The notes under the pieces: model-generated | Told to the model about the DNA's origin: nothing | Seen by the model: only the letters and a program-made list of their open reading frames with translations | The model's database searches: none | NCBI RefSeq assembly: GCF_003581585.1 | Contig: NZ_QXIR01000001.1 | Location: 1 to 64,000, forward strand | DNA: 64,000 nt | Direction: 5' to 3' | Source: Bacillus salacetis | GTDB taxonomy: Bacteria > Bacillota > Bacilli > Bacillales > Bacillaceae_B | Shown: piece after piece, positions 33,172 through 43,022 of the stretch | How the letters are laid out: every line of letters starts with the position of its first letter | Position numbering within the stretch: position 1 is the stretch's first letter | Program-made: the position numbers and the translations under genes

Positions 33172-35364
33172 ATGAAGAAGTTATGGATTGGTGCTGCCGG
33201 TATTCTGCTGGCTGTTACTATTGCTTTTGTTTTTTTCAAACAGCCTTCGGTGGAGACCGGTGCCCTTGGTTCTGAAAGAAATATCGTCCTTTCGGACAAA
33301 ACCTGGCAGTTGGAATTTTCCGAGCCGATAAAAAGGACTGGGTCCGATGCCTTTTATGTAGAGGATAGCAAGGGAGAAAAAATTCCAGTGAAGGTCACAA
33401 TCAGTAAAGACCGTAAAAGTGTCTCTATCCTGCCGCCTGAGGAAGGGTATCCGACTGAAACGGAATACTTCACACTGCACATTTCCCCAGAGGTCAAATC
33501 TTCTCTTGGACTCCCACTGCGGGGAGATAAAACAGTGGAATTTGCCGTCGTTCCCACTCTACCAGAAGTAAAATCCAAAGAAGACCTGAATCGATATTTT
33601 AAATATGCCATAAAAAGAGAGAAAGAAAACAGACCGAAATTTTCATTCTTCAATGGGACTGCGACGGAAGAATCGGCAGATACCGCTGATTCAGGCGGAG
33701 CCCCTGCATTGGAAAATGAATCTGCCTCCTCTGATCACAGCATAACCAATAATCAGGTTCAGGGAGTCGATGAAGCTGATATTGTGAAAACCGATGGCTC
33801 TTATATATATCAGGTCACTTCCCAGAAGCTGATGATTACAAAAGCTGTCCCTGTTAAGAATATGGAGACCGCCTCTGCCATCACTTTCGAGCCTGACTTT
33901 TCTGCACAGCATATATTCCTGCATGGAGACAAACTAGTAGTCATAGGTAACAGCTGGGATGATGGGTACTCCAGCAAACCTGCATCCAATAAGAACTCCG
34001 TACAGGCATTGGATATACCTGTTCATGGAATGATGAAGACACTTATTTACGATATCTCTGATAAAAAGAAGCCTGAACTGCTGCGTGAGTTCGGTATGGA
34101 AGGAAATTATACGGCCGCCCGGAAGACAGGATCCTTTGTATACCTTGTCGCCAGCCACTATCCTGATTACTGGATACTTGAAAACAAGGAAAATGCTGAT
34201 TTGCGCCCTAGGATAACGGACAGCTTGAATGGAGAGGAACCCACCCTTTTGAACTTTGAGGATATCAAATATATGCCACAATCCACTGAAACCAATTACA
34301 CATTATTCGCCTCCATCAACCTTGATGAAATATCTTCTGAAATCAATGTGGAATCTTATCTAGGCAGCGGCCACCAGATTTATATGTCCAAAGATAATCT
34401 TTATATGGCGTTAACAAGATATAATCCTGCAAAGGAGAATGCCTGGGAATCTGCAGATACTGAAGTATATAAGTTCACGGTTGATAAGTCTGACATTGAA
34501 TTTTCTGCAATGGCTAATGTAAAAGGCACGATCCTCAACCAGTTTTCCATGGATGAACATGAAGGAAACTTCCGGATCGCCACAACAAAAGGAAATACAT
34601 GGGGTAACCAAGAAACTCCTTCTGCCAACAATCTTTATATCCTTGATGAAAACTTAAAGCAGATCGGAAAAGTCGAGGACCTGGCCAAGGGAGAACGGAT
34701 ATATTCTGTCAGGTTCATGGGAGATAAAGCATACATGGTCACATTCAAACAGGTGGATCCGCTCTTTGTCATCGATACAAGCAACCCGTCTTCCCCGAAA
34801 GTACTGGGTGAGTTGAAAATACCAGGATTCAGCAGCTATCTCCATCCAGTGGATGAAGATCATTTAATTGGTTTCGGTAATGACACCAAGCTCGTCAAGG
34901 ACGATAAAATGCCGAATGAAGAACCCAGGGTCCTGACAACCGGTATGAAGGTTTCCCTTTTTGATGTATCAGACTTCAATAACCCAAAAGAAAAGGATAC
35001 AGAAATCATCGGGGGCCGCGGTACCTACTCTTATTTGCTGGAAGACCATAAAGCACTTTTTGAACATCCGGAAAAGAACTTATTTGGTTTCCCGGTTTCT
35101 GTCTATCATGAAAAAGAAGGCAGCATGCATGAACAGGTATTTGATTTTCAAGGAGCACTCATCTTTGAAATCACTCCTGAGAACGGCATTGTCCGGAGAG
35201 CAAAAATGGTCCAATCGGACGGTGATGATATTTATGAACACTGGGAGAATCAGATCCAGAGGATGATTTATATAGGGGATAACCTTTACACATTATCCCC
35301 TGAGGAAATCAAAGCGTACGGATTAAATGATTTTGAAAAGATCAAAGAACTGAACTTTCAATAA
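33172..35364 (+). CDS. Membrane-anchored beta-propeller domain protein
   Basis: 730 aa. N-terminal anchor (about 2-18), an Ig-like domain (about 35-130, with LEFSEPIKRTG), a polar linker, then the secreted beta-propeller domain starting at NNQVQGVDEADIVKTDG (about 197-213), the clear family signature. The propeller fills the rest of the protein. Function of the family is unknown; it faces the wall. ATG 33172 (GGAGTGAGGAG upstream) is preferred over 33151, whose codons contain that ribosome site. Its ECF-type promoter suggests an envelope-stress role. A MITE-like repeat overlaps the stop codon. Confidence 0.85.
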   Translation: MKKLWIGAAGILLAVTIAFVFFKQPSVETGALGSERNIVLSDKTWQLEFSEPIKRTGSDAFYVEDSKGEKIPVKVTISKDRKSVSILPPEEGYPTETEYFTLHISPEVKSSLGLPLRGDKTVEFAVVPTLPEVKSKEDLNRYFKYAIKREKENRPKFSFFNGTATEESADTADSGGAPALENESASSDHSITNNQVQGVDEADIVKTDGSYIYQVTSQKLMITKAVPVKNMETASAITFEPDFSAQHIFLHGDKLVVIGNSWDDGYSSKPASNKNSVQALDIPVHGMMKTLIYDISDKKKPELLREFGMEGNYTAARKTGSFVYLVASHYPDYWILENKENADLRPRITDSLNGEEPTLLNFEDIKYMPQSTETNYTLFASINLDEISSEINVESYLGSGHQIYMSKDNLYMALTRYNPAKENAWESADTEVYKFTVDKSDIEFSAMANVKGTILNQFSMDEHEGNFRIATTKGNTWGNQETPSANNLYILDENLKQIGKVEDLAKGERIYSVRFMGDKAYMVTFKQVDPLFVIDTSNPSSPKVLGELKIPGFSSYLHPVDEDHLIGFGNDTKLVKDDKMPNEEPRVLTTGMKVSLFDVSDFNNPKEKDTEIIGGRGTYSYLLEDHKALFEHPEKNLFGFPVSVYHEKEGSMHEQVFDFQGALIFEITPENGIVRRAKMVQSDGDDIYEHWENQIQRMIYIGDNLYTLSPEEIKAYGLNDFEKIKELNFQ

Positions 35365-35557
35365 GGTTCTTTTCGTAAACTTTGTTGCAATTTAATATAA
35401 TTTCCATATAACATCCTGGTAAATCGTCGTAAAAATTCCGATGAGCAGGAAAGAAAAGAGCTGCTCTTTCTTTATCGAGAGTAAAACCTTCGAATACGGG
35501 GAAAAATCCGGCACCTGGGATTTTTCCGAAAGCAATAATATATGCGAAAACAGCCTT
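35363..35557 (-). repeat. MITE-like repeat, copy 2 (195 bp, inverted)
   Basis: Read on the minus strand it begins AAGGCTGTTTTCGC and ends TTTACGAAAAGAACCTT, like copies at 9176 and 59156. Its outer end overlaps the TAA of the beta-propeller gene, so the element supplies or borders the stop codon. Confidence 0.8.
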
Positions 35558-35579
35558 TAATAATGAAGAAAATTGAATC

Positions 35580-35609
35580 GGGCTCTCTGATGAGAGTCCT
35601 TTTATTTTT
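35580..35609 (+). terminator. Terminator downstream of the repeat
   Basis: GGGCTCTC / GAGAGTCC stem, 4-nt loop, TTTTATTTTT tail. It ends the beta-propeller transcript just before yugO. Confidence 0.75.
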
Positions 35610-35657
35610 GTGAAAACCGGGAATAATGTATAAGTATGCGGGAAAGGAGAGCTTAAT

Positions 35658-36656
35658 TTGAATCTTTATTTTTATCAGCGGTTTCTAAGATGGCCGATAT
35701 TAGTGCGGACATTCCTAATTGCCATGGCGGCTATTTCCGGATTCGGAATTCTGATTCATCTGATAGAACCGGAAAATTTCCCGACAGTCTTTGACGGGAT
35801 CTGGTGGGCCATCATCACAACCTCCACTGTCGGATACGGGGATTACGTTCCATTGACTGCCACCGGCCGAGTTGTGGCGATGCTATTAATCCTGTTAGGA
35901 GCAGGCTTTTTAACCACTTATTTTGTCACACTCGCAACTTCTACTGTCACGAATCAGAATGCCTATCTTGAAGGAAAGGCCCCCTATTCCGGGAAGGACC
36001 ATACAATCATTGTCGGCTGGAATGAGCGTTCAAGAGAAATCATTGATCAACTGCATGCCTTTGACACAAAGCATGACATTACATTAATTGATAATACACT
36101 TAAAGAGAATCCCTATAGAAATCATTATATCCACTTTATCAGGGGAGAAGCATTCCGTGATGATGTGCTTTTAAAAGCAGGAATTCAAAAGGCAACGATT
36201 GCAGTGATTACAGCTGATCAAAATAAGAATGAGATTGATGCTGATATGAACTCGGTTATGACCTTGCTTGCCATGAAGGGGATCACTCCTGAACTTTATT
36301 GCGTTGCCGAAATTTTGACTAGTGACCATATAGCCAATGCCGAGAGGGCCGGAGCCGATGAAGTGATTCAGACGAATAAACAGACAAGCTATATCATTAT
36401 GGACAGCATATTATCCAAAGGGATGAGCACCACGATCTTAGAGCTGTTAAATCATTTAAAAGGCAATAATCTCAAAGTCATTGGAACCTCCCCGGAATGG
36501 TGTGAAATAACGTTCAGTGAACTCAGCAGCATCCTTCTAGAAAAAAACATCATTCTTTTGGGCATAAAGAAAGGAGAGTCCACTACTGTGAACCCTCCTC
36601 TGGAAACCATCATCAAACCGGAAGACGGACTTCTTGTTATCTCAAGTGAAAAATAA
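35658..36656 (+). CDS. yugO: Two-helix potassium channel with RCK/TrkA domain
   Basis: 332 aa. K+-selective channel: helix 1 (about 15-35), filter STVGYGDY (about 55-62), helix 2 (about 70-95), then a cytosolic RCK domain beginning HTIIVGWNERSREI with a Rossmann GxxxxG-like turn. In B. subtilis YugO is the biofilm channel used for electrical signalling. TTG 35658 with AAAGGAG upstream. The small mstX gene that overlaps yugO in B. subtilis is not seen here. The stop codon directly abuts that of convergent yugN, with no terminator between. Confidence 0.9.
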   Translation: MNLYFYQRFLRWPILVRTFLIAMAAISGFGILIHLIEPENFPTVFDGIWWAIITTSTVGYGDYVPLTATGRVVAMLLILLGAGFLTTYFVTLATSTVTNQNAYLEGKAPYSGKDHTIIVGWNERSREIIDQLHAFDTKHDITLIDNTLKENPYRNHYIHFIRGEAFRDDVLLKAGIQKATIAVITADQNKNEIDADMNSVMTLLAMKGITPELYCVAEILTSDHIANAERAGADEVIQTNKQTSYIIMDSILSKGMSTTILELLNHLKGNNLKVIGTSPEWCEITFSELSSILLEKNIILLGIKKGESTTVNPPLETIIKPEDGLLVISSEK

Positions 36657-37061
36657 TCACCTTAACAGCTGGTCTTCCAGTTCCTTTACAAGTTCAACAC
36701 CAACGGACACATATTCTTCCGGAAAGCTTGCATCGGGATCCTGGGGTTCGGAGAACTGGTTCGTCGTGCCGGAAAAAGTACCGGTGGACGCGTGATCGTC
36801 AAGTCCGCGCTGGTACTTGTGAGACAGCAGGAACGGCCTTCCGAATTCCACGGTCGCACCCCGCGAATCGAGCTGGCCATCCACGGATGCAAATGGAACA
36901 CGGAGAAATTGGTAACCTACTTCGTCATCAATTTTATAGTCAAAATAACCATGGTCATAATCCCAGTTGCCGCCGATATCATATCCAAGCGGCTTTAACA
37001 GCTGCTCCAGCTTGTATAACTGGAAATGCTGCCCCTCCAGTTTAGAAGGAAGTTCAATCAT
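36657..37061 (-). CDS. yugN: YugN-like protein
   Basis: 134 aa. The YugN family is small and uncharacterised; this one shows LEQLLKPLGYDIGGNWDYDHGYFDYKI, in parts GGNWDYDHGYFDY, followed by YQFLRVPF and GRPFLLSHKYQ. ATG 37061 is preferred because AAAGGAG lies upstream; the longer frame to 37193 would add a 44-aa leader not found in the family. Located between yugO and pgi as in B. subtilis. Function unknown. Confidence 0.82.
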   Translation of the reverse strand: MIELPSKLEGQHFQLYKLEQLLKPLGYDIGGNWDYDHGYFDYKIDDEVGYQFLRVPFASVDGQLDSRGATVEFGRPFLLSHKYQRGLDDHASTGTFSGTTNQFSEPQDPDASFPEEYVSVGVELVKELEDQLLR

Positions 37062-37415
37062 TCCAACCACTCCTTTCTTTTCGGTTAGTTTTTCCCAGAG
37101 TGGCCGGGATAAGTCATAAAAGGGGAAAATCAGTTGAGTGAAGTTGGGGTCGGTGCTTCCAGCGGGCGTTTTGAAGTGTGCGATCTGCTTCATCGCAGTA
37201 TGAGAATATGCTGCTGAATCTTTTTCCGCTGGAAATTTTTCCGAAAATCCCCTTGAGGTTTTTCGGTTTTGGTTCAGAAGTCTTAAGAGCGGTTCCAGTG
37301 GTGTTCCCTAACCTCATTTCCTCTTCTTCCTTGTACTAATGCCCCCCTCATGAACCACGTAATCCAAAAGAAAAAGCTGACACCCAACTAAACGGGTGCC
37401 AGCCTTTCATGTCCA
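37062..37415. other. Intergenic region between yugN and pgi
   Basis: 354 bp. Apart from the pgi terminator (37366-37404) I see no RNA motif or convincing ORF. The in-frame upstream extension of yugN (to 37193) has no ribosome site. Confidence 0.4.
37366..37404 (-). terminator. Terminator of pgi
   Basis: GCTGgCACCC / GGGTGtCAGC stem with U-rich tail on the minus strand. Confidence 0.85.
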
Positions 37416-38765
37416 TTATTTCAAGCGTTTTTCCAGCTCGGCTTTCTTTTCTTCAAATCCAGGTTTTCCAAGAAGGGCAAACATGTTCACTTTATAAGCT
37501 TCGACTCCCGGCTGGTCAAATGGATTGACGCCAAGAAGGTAGCCGCTGATGGCACACGCTTTTTCGAAGAAGTATACAAGGTAGCCGAATGTATAAGCAT
37601 CCATTGCAGGAATTTCAACGATCAGGTTTGGCACGCCGCCGTCCGTATGGGCAAGCAATGTTCCTTCGAAAGCTTTATTGTTTACGAAGTCCACTGTCTC
37701 ACCCGCAAGATAGTTAAGGCCGTCCAAGTCGCTTTCTGCTTTCTCGATCGTCAGCTCGTGACGCGGCTCAGAAACCTTGATGACCGTTTCGAATAAATCT
37801 CTTCTGCCTTCTTGGACATACTGCCCCATTGAGTGAAGGTCGGTGGAGAAGTTTGCAGACGCCGGGAAAATTCCTTTTTGGTCTTTTCCTTCGCTTTCAC
37901 CGAACAATTGCTTCCACCATTCAGAGAAGTATTGCAGCCCAGGCTCATAGTTGATCAGCATTTCGATTGTTTTGCCTTTGTTATAAAGGATGTTGCGCAC
38001 AGCTGCGTATTGGTATGCCGGGTTTGATTCAAGTTCGTCTGTACCGAAATCACTGCGCGCTGCTGCAGCACCTTTCATCATGGATTCGATATCGATGCCG
38101 CTCACTGCGATTGGCAAAAGGCCTACAGCTGTCAAAACCGAATAGCGGCCGCCTACATCATCAGGCACGACGAACGTTTCGTAGCCTTCGTCATTCGCAA
38201 GGGTTTTAAGCGCTCCTTTTGACTTATCAGTAGTAGCGTAGATGCGTTTTCTCGCTTCCTCCACACCATATTTCTCTTCCAGTTTCTTGCGGAAGATACG
38301 GAAGGCAATCGCTGGTTCAGTTGTTGTACCGGATTTTGAAATCACATTGATGGAGAAATCCTTATTTTCAAGAAGATCCATCAAGTCTGTCATGTAAGTC
38401 GAGCTGATGTTGTTACCCAGGAACAGGACCTGTGGTGTTTTGCGCTTTTCGCCAGGAAGAGCGTTATAGAAGCTGTGGTTCAGCATTTCCAAAGCAGCTA
38501 TTGCTCCAAGGTATGAACCGCCGATCCCGATGACAAGAAGGACATCAGAATCATTTTTGATTTTTTCAGAGGCTTTTTGGATCCTTGAAAATTCTTCCTT
38601 ATCATAGTTCTCCGGAAGGTCCACCCATCCCAGGAAGTCACTTCCCGCACCTGTTCCTTCATGCAATGACTTGTGCGCTGTTTTTACAGCGTCTTTTAAG
38701 TATGTAATTTCATGTTCACCGAAAAATGCCAATGCTTTCGAATAATCAAAGCGTACATGTGTCAT
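37416..38765 (-). CDS. pgi: Glucose-6-phosphate isomerase
   Basis: 449 aa, usual length for the Bacillus enzyme. Converts glucose-6-phosphate to fructose-6-phosphate. [11 protein letters not shown] (about 77-87) and [10 protein letters not shown] (about 142-151) form the sugar-phosphate SIS domain; [12 protein letters not shown] and the late [12 protein letters not shown] with the catalytic Lys are intact. RBS GGGAGG, ATG 38765. In the yug order as in B. subtilis. Confidence 0.97.
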   Translation of the reverse strand: MTHVRFDYSKALAFFGEHEITYLKDAVKTAHKSLHEGTGAGSDFLGWVDLPENYDKEEFSRIQKASEKIKNDSDVLLVIGIGGSYLGAIAALEMLNHSFYNALPGEKRKTPQVLFLGNNISSTYMTDLMDLLENKDFSINVISKSGTTTEPAIAFRIFRKKLEEKYGVEEARKRIYATTDKSKGALKTLANDEGYETFVVPDDVGGRYSVLTAVGLLPIAVSGIDIESMMKGAAAARSDFGTDELESNPAYQYAAVRNILYNKGKTIEMLINYEPGLQYFSEWWKQLFGESEGKDQKGIFPASANFSTDLHSMGQYVQEGRRDLFETVIKVSEPRHELTIEKAESDLDGLNYLAGETVDFVNNKAFEGTLLAHTDGGVPNLIVEIPAMDAYTFGYLVYFFEKACAISGYLLGVNPFDQPGVEAYKVNMFALLGKPGFEEKKAELEKRLK

Positions 38766-38868
38766 TTCTTATTCCTCCCTTTTAATTATTCCTTTACTCA
38801 CTTTACCCGAAAGGGATAGTGATAATCAAGAATGGACCCGGACTGAAAGCGATACCATTTTGGTTTTT

Positions 38869-39576
38869 TTACAAACTTTCACTAAAAAGCCGCGAATCCT
38901 TGAGTATCCTTCTTGAAATCAACTTATAACCCGCCTCGTTGGGGTGCAGGGAATCACTGAAATATTTCCTTTTGGACTTGTCTTTAAAGACTCCATTCAG
39001 GGGAATATAGTTGATTCCGGCAAACTTATCCGACATCTCAATGTTCAGCTTATTCCACTGGTCAATATATCCTTCGATCTCCAGATTTTCGGGATAGGGA
39101 TTATATAGGCCGATGAGATGGATGGGAACTTTGTCATTTTCATCCCTGAGGATCTTAAGGATGGATTTCAGATTCCTCTGGTACTCATCCTTGCCTTCCT
39201 TTATCTTCTTTTCATGAAGGGGGTTCAGGTCTCCTCCGTTGCTGTTGATGAGATCATTGGTCCCGATGAAAACGATGATGCTGTCTGCCTCAGCCGCCTC
39301 TTCCCTTACCTCTGGATCTTTAAGCTGCTGCAAAACGCCCTTCGATTCCTGGCCCACGATCCCATAATTCAAGATATCCACAGGACCGCTTTCATATTTG
39401 TCGTTCAATACAGTTTCAACATCGTCGACATACCCCTCTTCACCTTTATCTCCATATCCGTAAGTCAACGAATCCCCGAATGCAGCAATGGTATGTTCTT
39501 TTGATTCATAGTTTGCCCAGCCGAGGATAACAGTAGTAATAAAAATCCCCAAAATGGTGTAAATTGCGGGTTTCAT
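38869..39576 (-). CDS. SGNH/GDSL-family hydrolase, membrane-anchored
   Basis: 235 aa. N-terminal anchor (about 5-22). Catalytic blocks: AAFGDSLTYGYG (Ser), NYGIVGQ (Gly), FIGTNDL (Asn) and DSLHPNEAGY (Asp/His). Such enzymes are lipases or esterases, often on the cell surface. RBS AAAGGA, ATG 39576. Inserted between pgi and yugJ relative to the B. subtilis order. Substrate unknown. Confidence 0.88.
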   Translation of the reverse strand: MKPAIYTILGIFITTVILGWANYESKEHTIAAFGDSLTYGYGDKGEEGYVDDVETVLNDKYESGPVDILNYGIVGQESKGVLQQLKDPEVREEAAEADSIIVFIGTNDLINSNGGDLNPLHEKKIKEGKDEYQRNLKSILKILRDENDKVPIHLIGLYNPYPENLEIEGYIDQWNKLNIEMSDKFAGINYIPLNGVFKDKSKRKYFSDSLHPNEAGYKLISRRILKDSRLFSESL

Positions 39577-39667
39577 AAAAAAAATCCTTTCCTGTAAGGC
39601 AGGCTTCGGCTGGCATGAATAAAGGGGGACTGTACCTGAATTCAGGCCAGCCCCTCCAGTAAATTCA

Positions 39668-40831
39668 TTATAGTGATGCTTTCAAGATGGCTTTTACATC
39701 GTCATGGTTAAGAGATGTGAAGTTGCCGAATTCACCATTGGCCATCGCTTTGTCTGCCATTACATCAATATTTTCGTCATTGATCTCGTAATCAGCCAAG
39801 CGTGAAGGTGCTCCCAAGCTGCTCCAGAATTCAGACAGCTTATCGATCCCTTCCAAGCCGACTTCTTTTTCTGTTCTACCCGCTGGATCCACTTCGAAAA
39901 CACGTACAGCCATTTGGGCGAAACGGGCAGGGTTTACATCAATATTATGCCTCATCCAGTTAGGGAACAGGATTGCAAGTCCCCCTGCGTGCGGGATGTC
40001 ATAAACGGCAGAAACGGCATGTTCGATGTTATGTGTTGCCCAGTCACCACGGTACCCCATTTGAAGCATTCCGTTCAATGCAATGGTCCCTGAGTAAAGG
40101 ATCGTTTCCCTATGTTCATAGCTCTCTAGGTTTTCAAGAAGCTGAGGAGCTGTTTCAATTACTGTTTTCAGCGTTGATTCACATAATCTGTCCTGCAGCG
40201 GCGTGTTTGACGCGTTATTGAAATACTGTTCAAAAACATGTGACATCATGTCTACCATGCCGTAAATGGTTTGGTCCCTTGGCACAGTGAACGTGTTTTG
40301 AGGATCGAGTATTGAAAATTTCGGGAACACGGCAGGACTTCCCCAGCCATACTTTTCGTGTGTTTCCCAGTTGGTGATGACAGAACCTGAATTCATTTCA
40401 GATCCGGTCGCAGCTAATGTAAGGACTGTACCGAATGGAAGAGCTTCTTCAGCAAAGGCTTTTTTGATCACAAGATCCCATGCGTCTCCGTCATACTTTG
40501 CACCTGCAGCTACTGCTTTCGTACAGTCGATGACGCTTCCGCCGCCTACTGCAAGAATGAATTCAATTCCTTCATTTTTACAGATTTCCACACCTTTTCG
40601 CACAGTGGAAATCCGCGGGTTTGGTTCAACACCTGCAAGTTCATGCACTTCTGCATTTATTTCCTTTAATAAACCTGTTACTTGATCATAGAGGCCGTTA
40701 CGCTTGATGCTTCCTCCTCCGTATACAAGCAGGACCTTTTTGCCGTATTGAGGAATTTCTTCCTTAAGCTTTTCCACTTCATTCTTACCAAAAATCAATT
40801 TGGTCGGATTATAGTAAGCAAAACTGTTCAT
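39668..40831 (-). CDS. yugJ: Iron-containing (butanol-type) alcohol dehydrogenase
   Basis: 387 aa, equal to B. subtilis YugJ. NAD(P)H-dependent alcohol/aldehyde oxidoreductase. The NAD motif [11 protein letters not shown] (about 93-103), [11 protein letters not shown] and the metal site [14 protein letters not shown] plus [20 protein letters not shown] (the two Fe-binding His regions) are intact. ATG 40831 (AAAGGAGG upstream) is used instead of the longer frame. YugK is a near paralogue, so the symbol is the more likely of the two. Confidence 0.9.
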   Translation of the reverse strand: MNSFAYYNPTKLIFGKNEVEKLKEEIPQYGKKVLLVYGGGSIKRNGLYDQVTGLLKEINAEVHELAGVEPNPRISTVRKGVEICKNEGIEFILAVGGGSVIDCTKAVAAGAKYDGDAWDLVIKKAFAEEALPFGTVLTLAATGSEMNSGSVITNWETHEKYGWGSPAVFPKFSILDPQNTFTVPRDQTIYGMVDMMSHVFEQYFNNASNTPLQDRLCESTLKTVIETAPQLLENLESYEHRETILYSGTIALNGMLQMGYRGDWATHNIEHAVSAVYDIPHAGGLAILFPNWMRHNIDVNPARFAQMAVRVFEVDPAGRTEKEVGLEGIDKLSEFWSSLGAPSRLADYEINDENIDVMADKAMANGEFGNFTSLNHDDVKAILKASL

Positions 40832-41072
40832 TCCTGTTACCTCCTTTATTTTCAGCAGCCTTCGCACTTATGTACAGGCCGGGTTCTTCTATACTTTTGC
40901 CCTTTCATTATCGAATATAATGTTCCCTTATTGCAAAGAAAATGCACTCGCTTATTTTTTCAGTGCATGCATAATAAATGGCGAAATTCAACAAGCTATG
41001 AAGGAACCATTAAATAAAAAGTGCCGGGAAATTAATTTAATGCCGGTACCTATTCCATAAGGAGGTAACAAC

Positions 41073-41306
41073 ATGAGTACTATTCAACGCATCGCACTGG
41101 TCCTTACTATCATCGGAGCAATTAACTGGGGGCTTGTTGGGTTCTTCCAATTCGACCTTGTTGCCGCTATCTTCGGCGGACAGGATTCTGCCCTTGCCCG
41201 TCTTGTATATGGTTTGGTCGGTATCGCAGGCCTTATCAACATCGGCCTTCTATTTGCTCCTTCTGAAGAAGCAGAGCATTCTCCTGAAGCACGCCCGACT
41301 CGATAA
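41073..41306 (+). CDS. yuzA: DUF378 membrane protein YuzA
   Basis: 77 aa. Two hydrophobic segments separated by a short loop, with the family signature IGAINWGLVGFFQFDLVAAIFGG (in parts: GAINWGLVG, FDLVAAIFGG) and ARLVYGLVGIAGL. Short charged C-terminus (HSPEARPTR). Function unknown. RBS AGGAGG, ATG 41073. Single gene with a terminator, beside yugJ as in B. subtilis. Confidence 0.9.
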   Translation: MSTIQRIALVLTIIGAINWGLVGFFQFDLVAAIFGGQDSALARLVYGLVGIAGLINIGLLFAPSEEAEHSPEARPTR

Positions 41307-41315
41307 AAAAATGCC

Positions 41316-41351
41316 AAAGACAAACTCCGGGATAGGGAGTTTGTCTTTTTT
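41316..41351 (+). terminator. Terminator of yuzA
   Basis: AAAGACAAACTCC / GGAGTTTGTCTTT perfect stem, T tail. Confidence 0.88.
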
Positions 41352-41475
41352 GTTCGGGCAGGGCCAAAGTCGGGGTTTTAGTCTGGTTGGATTCAGCGGT
41401 TCTGTGCCTTTTACTAGACGAGCTTTATGAGCCAGGTACACTTCAATCGGCCGGCTCTTGCCAATCATATCTCAC

Positions 41476-41505
41476 TAAAAACGCAGACTACTTGAGCAGT
41501 CTGCG
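41476..41505 (-). terminator. Terminator overlapping the end of the aldehyde dehydrogenase gene
   Basis: The minus-strand stem CGCAGACT / AGTCTGCG spans the stop codon of the gene and is followed by TTTTT. Confidence 0.75.
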
Positions 41506-42888
41506 AAGGATCTTCAACCCATTTTTCGAGTTGGGATATTTGAATGAGAAATCAAAAAGGTTGGTTTGTTTCAAGACACTTTTATAATGGGAGAAGGTCG
41601 AGAAGCTGCTTTCCCCGTGGTAGCTGCCAATTCCGCTCTCCCCCACTCCCCCAAACGGAAGGTGAGGTGTGGCAATGTGCATGAGCGTATCATTTATGCA
41701 GCCTCCGCCATACGAAAGATTCTCTGTAATGTCCTTTTCAACCTCCCTGTCAGCAGTGAACAGATAAAGGGCAAGCGGCTTAGGACGGCTGGCGACAAAG
41801 GATTTGACCTCATCCAGCCTGTCATAAGTTAGAACCGGAAAGATCGGTCCGAATATTTCCTCGGTCATCACCGGCACACCCATACTCTCAGGCCTAAGAA
41901 GTGCAGGCTGGATTTGCAGGGATTGATCATCAAATCCTCCTCCGAAGATTACTTCACCATCGCTCAAGTAACTCTTCAGCCGGTTGTAGTGGCGTTCATT
42001 GACTATTTTGCCAAACTGGTCGCTTTTGAGCGGCTCTTCCCCGTAAAACTCATGCACCGCTTTTTTAAATTCTTCTATGAACTTCTCCTCCGCACTGCGA
42101 TGCACAAACAGGTAATCCGGTGCTATACAGGTTTGGCCGGCGTTTGCCAGTTTACCGAATGCGATCCTCTTTGCGGCAAGAGCCATATCAGCGTCTTCAT
42201 GAACGATGCAAGGACTCTTCCCTCCCAATTCAAGGGTGACTGGAATCAGCCTTTTAGAGGCCGCTTCCATTACAATCTTCCCTACTGGGACACTTCCAGT
42301 GAAAAAGATGTAGTCCAACTCTTGGTCCAACAAGTGCTGGTTCGTTTCAATCCCGCCTTCCATAACATAAACCAGCCCACTATCGAAGGAGCCTTCAAAC
42401 ATTTCCGAGAGCATCCTCGATGTATGCGGGGTTAATTCAGACGGTTTAACTATAGCAGTATTGCCCGCTGCAAAAGCTCCAATCAACGGTGAGATTGCCA
42501 GCTGAATCGGATAGTTCCATGGGGCGATGATCAATGACACCCCGTAAGGCTCGGGAATGCGGTATCCTTTTGACCCTATATGTGTGACTGCGGTTTTCAC
42601 TTTTTTCGGTTTCGCCCAGGAATCCAGATTCTTCAATGTAAAGCTGATTTCTTCAAGCAGAATGCCGATTTCGGTCGTGTAAGCTTCCCTTTCCGATTTG
42701 TTCAGATCATCATGAAGGGCTTTTAGTATTTTTGACTCGTTCTTCCTTAGGACATCAGCCAACTTGTTCAGGCTTGCCTTCCTTGCTTCAAGCGGCCGGG
42801 TTTTTCCGGATGCAAAGTAATTCCTCTGAAGTTTGACTGCTTCATTCACTTGTTCCTGTGTCTTTTCGCGAATCGTTATTCCGGTCAT
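41488..42888 (-). CDS. Class 3-type aldehyde dehydrogenase (YwdH-like)
   Basis: 466 aa. NAD(P)+-dependent oxidation of aldehydes. [11 protein letters not shown] and the NAD-binding FTGSVPVGK, catalytic Glu in LELGGKSP and Cys in [11 protein letters not shown] are present. The short class 3 length and a hydrophobic basic C-terminus ([22 protein letters not shown], in parts) resemble B. subtilis YwdH and fatty-aldehyde dehydrogenases; the tail may bind membrane. RBS GAGGAG, ATG 42888. TATAAT lies near 42935, with a weak -35. Confidence 0.9.
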   Translation of the reverse strand: MTGITIREKTQEQVNEAVKLQRNYFASGKTRPLEARKASLNKLADVLRKNESKILKALHDDLNKSEREAYTTEIGILLEEISFTLKNLDSWAKPKKVKTAVTHIGSKGYRIPEPYGVSLIIAPWNYPIQLAISPLIGAFAAGNTAIVKPSELTPHTSRMLSEMFEGSFDSGLVYVMEGGIETNQHLLDQELDYIFFTGSVPVGKIVMEAASKRLIPVTLELGGKSPCIVHEDADMALAAKRIAFGKLANAGQTCIAPDYLFVHRSAEEKFIEEFKKAVHEFYGEEPLKSDQFGKIVNERHYNRLKSYLSDGEVIFGGGFDDQSLQIQPALLRPESMGVPVMTEEIFGPIFPVLTYDRLDEVKSFVASRPKPLALYLFTADREVEKDITENLSYGGGCINDTLMHIATPHLPFGGVGESGIGSYHGESSFSTFSHYKSVLKQTNLFDFSFKYPNSKNGLKILRRLLK

Positions 42889-42983
42889 AAAAAACTCTCC
42901 TCGGATTCTGATTATTCCTATATTATATACCTTTTCCCAAGCGTTTACTTCTAAACTGGCCGAGTCAGCCCTGTTTTTGAGTA

Positions 42984-43017
42984 CAAAAAGGCCGACCAGG
43001 CATCAACCTGATCGGCT
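42984..43017 (-). terminator. Terminator of glutamate dehydrogenase gene
   Basis: GCCGATCAGG / CCTGGTCGGC stem with G-U pair, then CTTTTTG on the minus strand. Confidence 0.85.
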
Positions 43018-43022
43018 TATTC

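Noticed and set aside
36728-37045. 105-aa ORF antisense to yugN
   Set aside because: Shadow frame of a conserved gene; no ribosome site.
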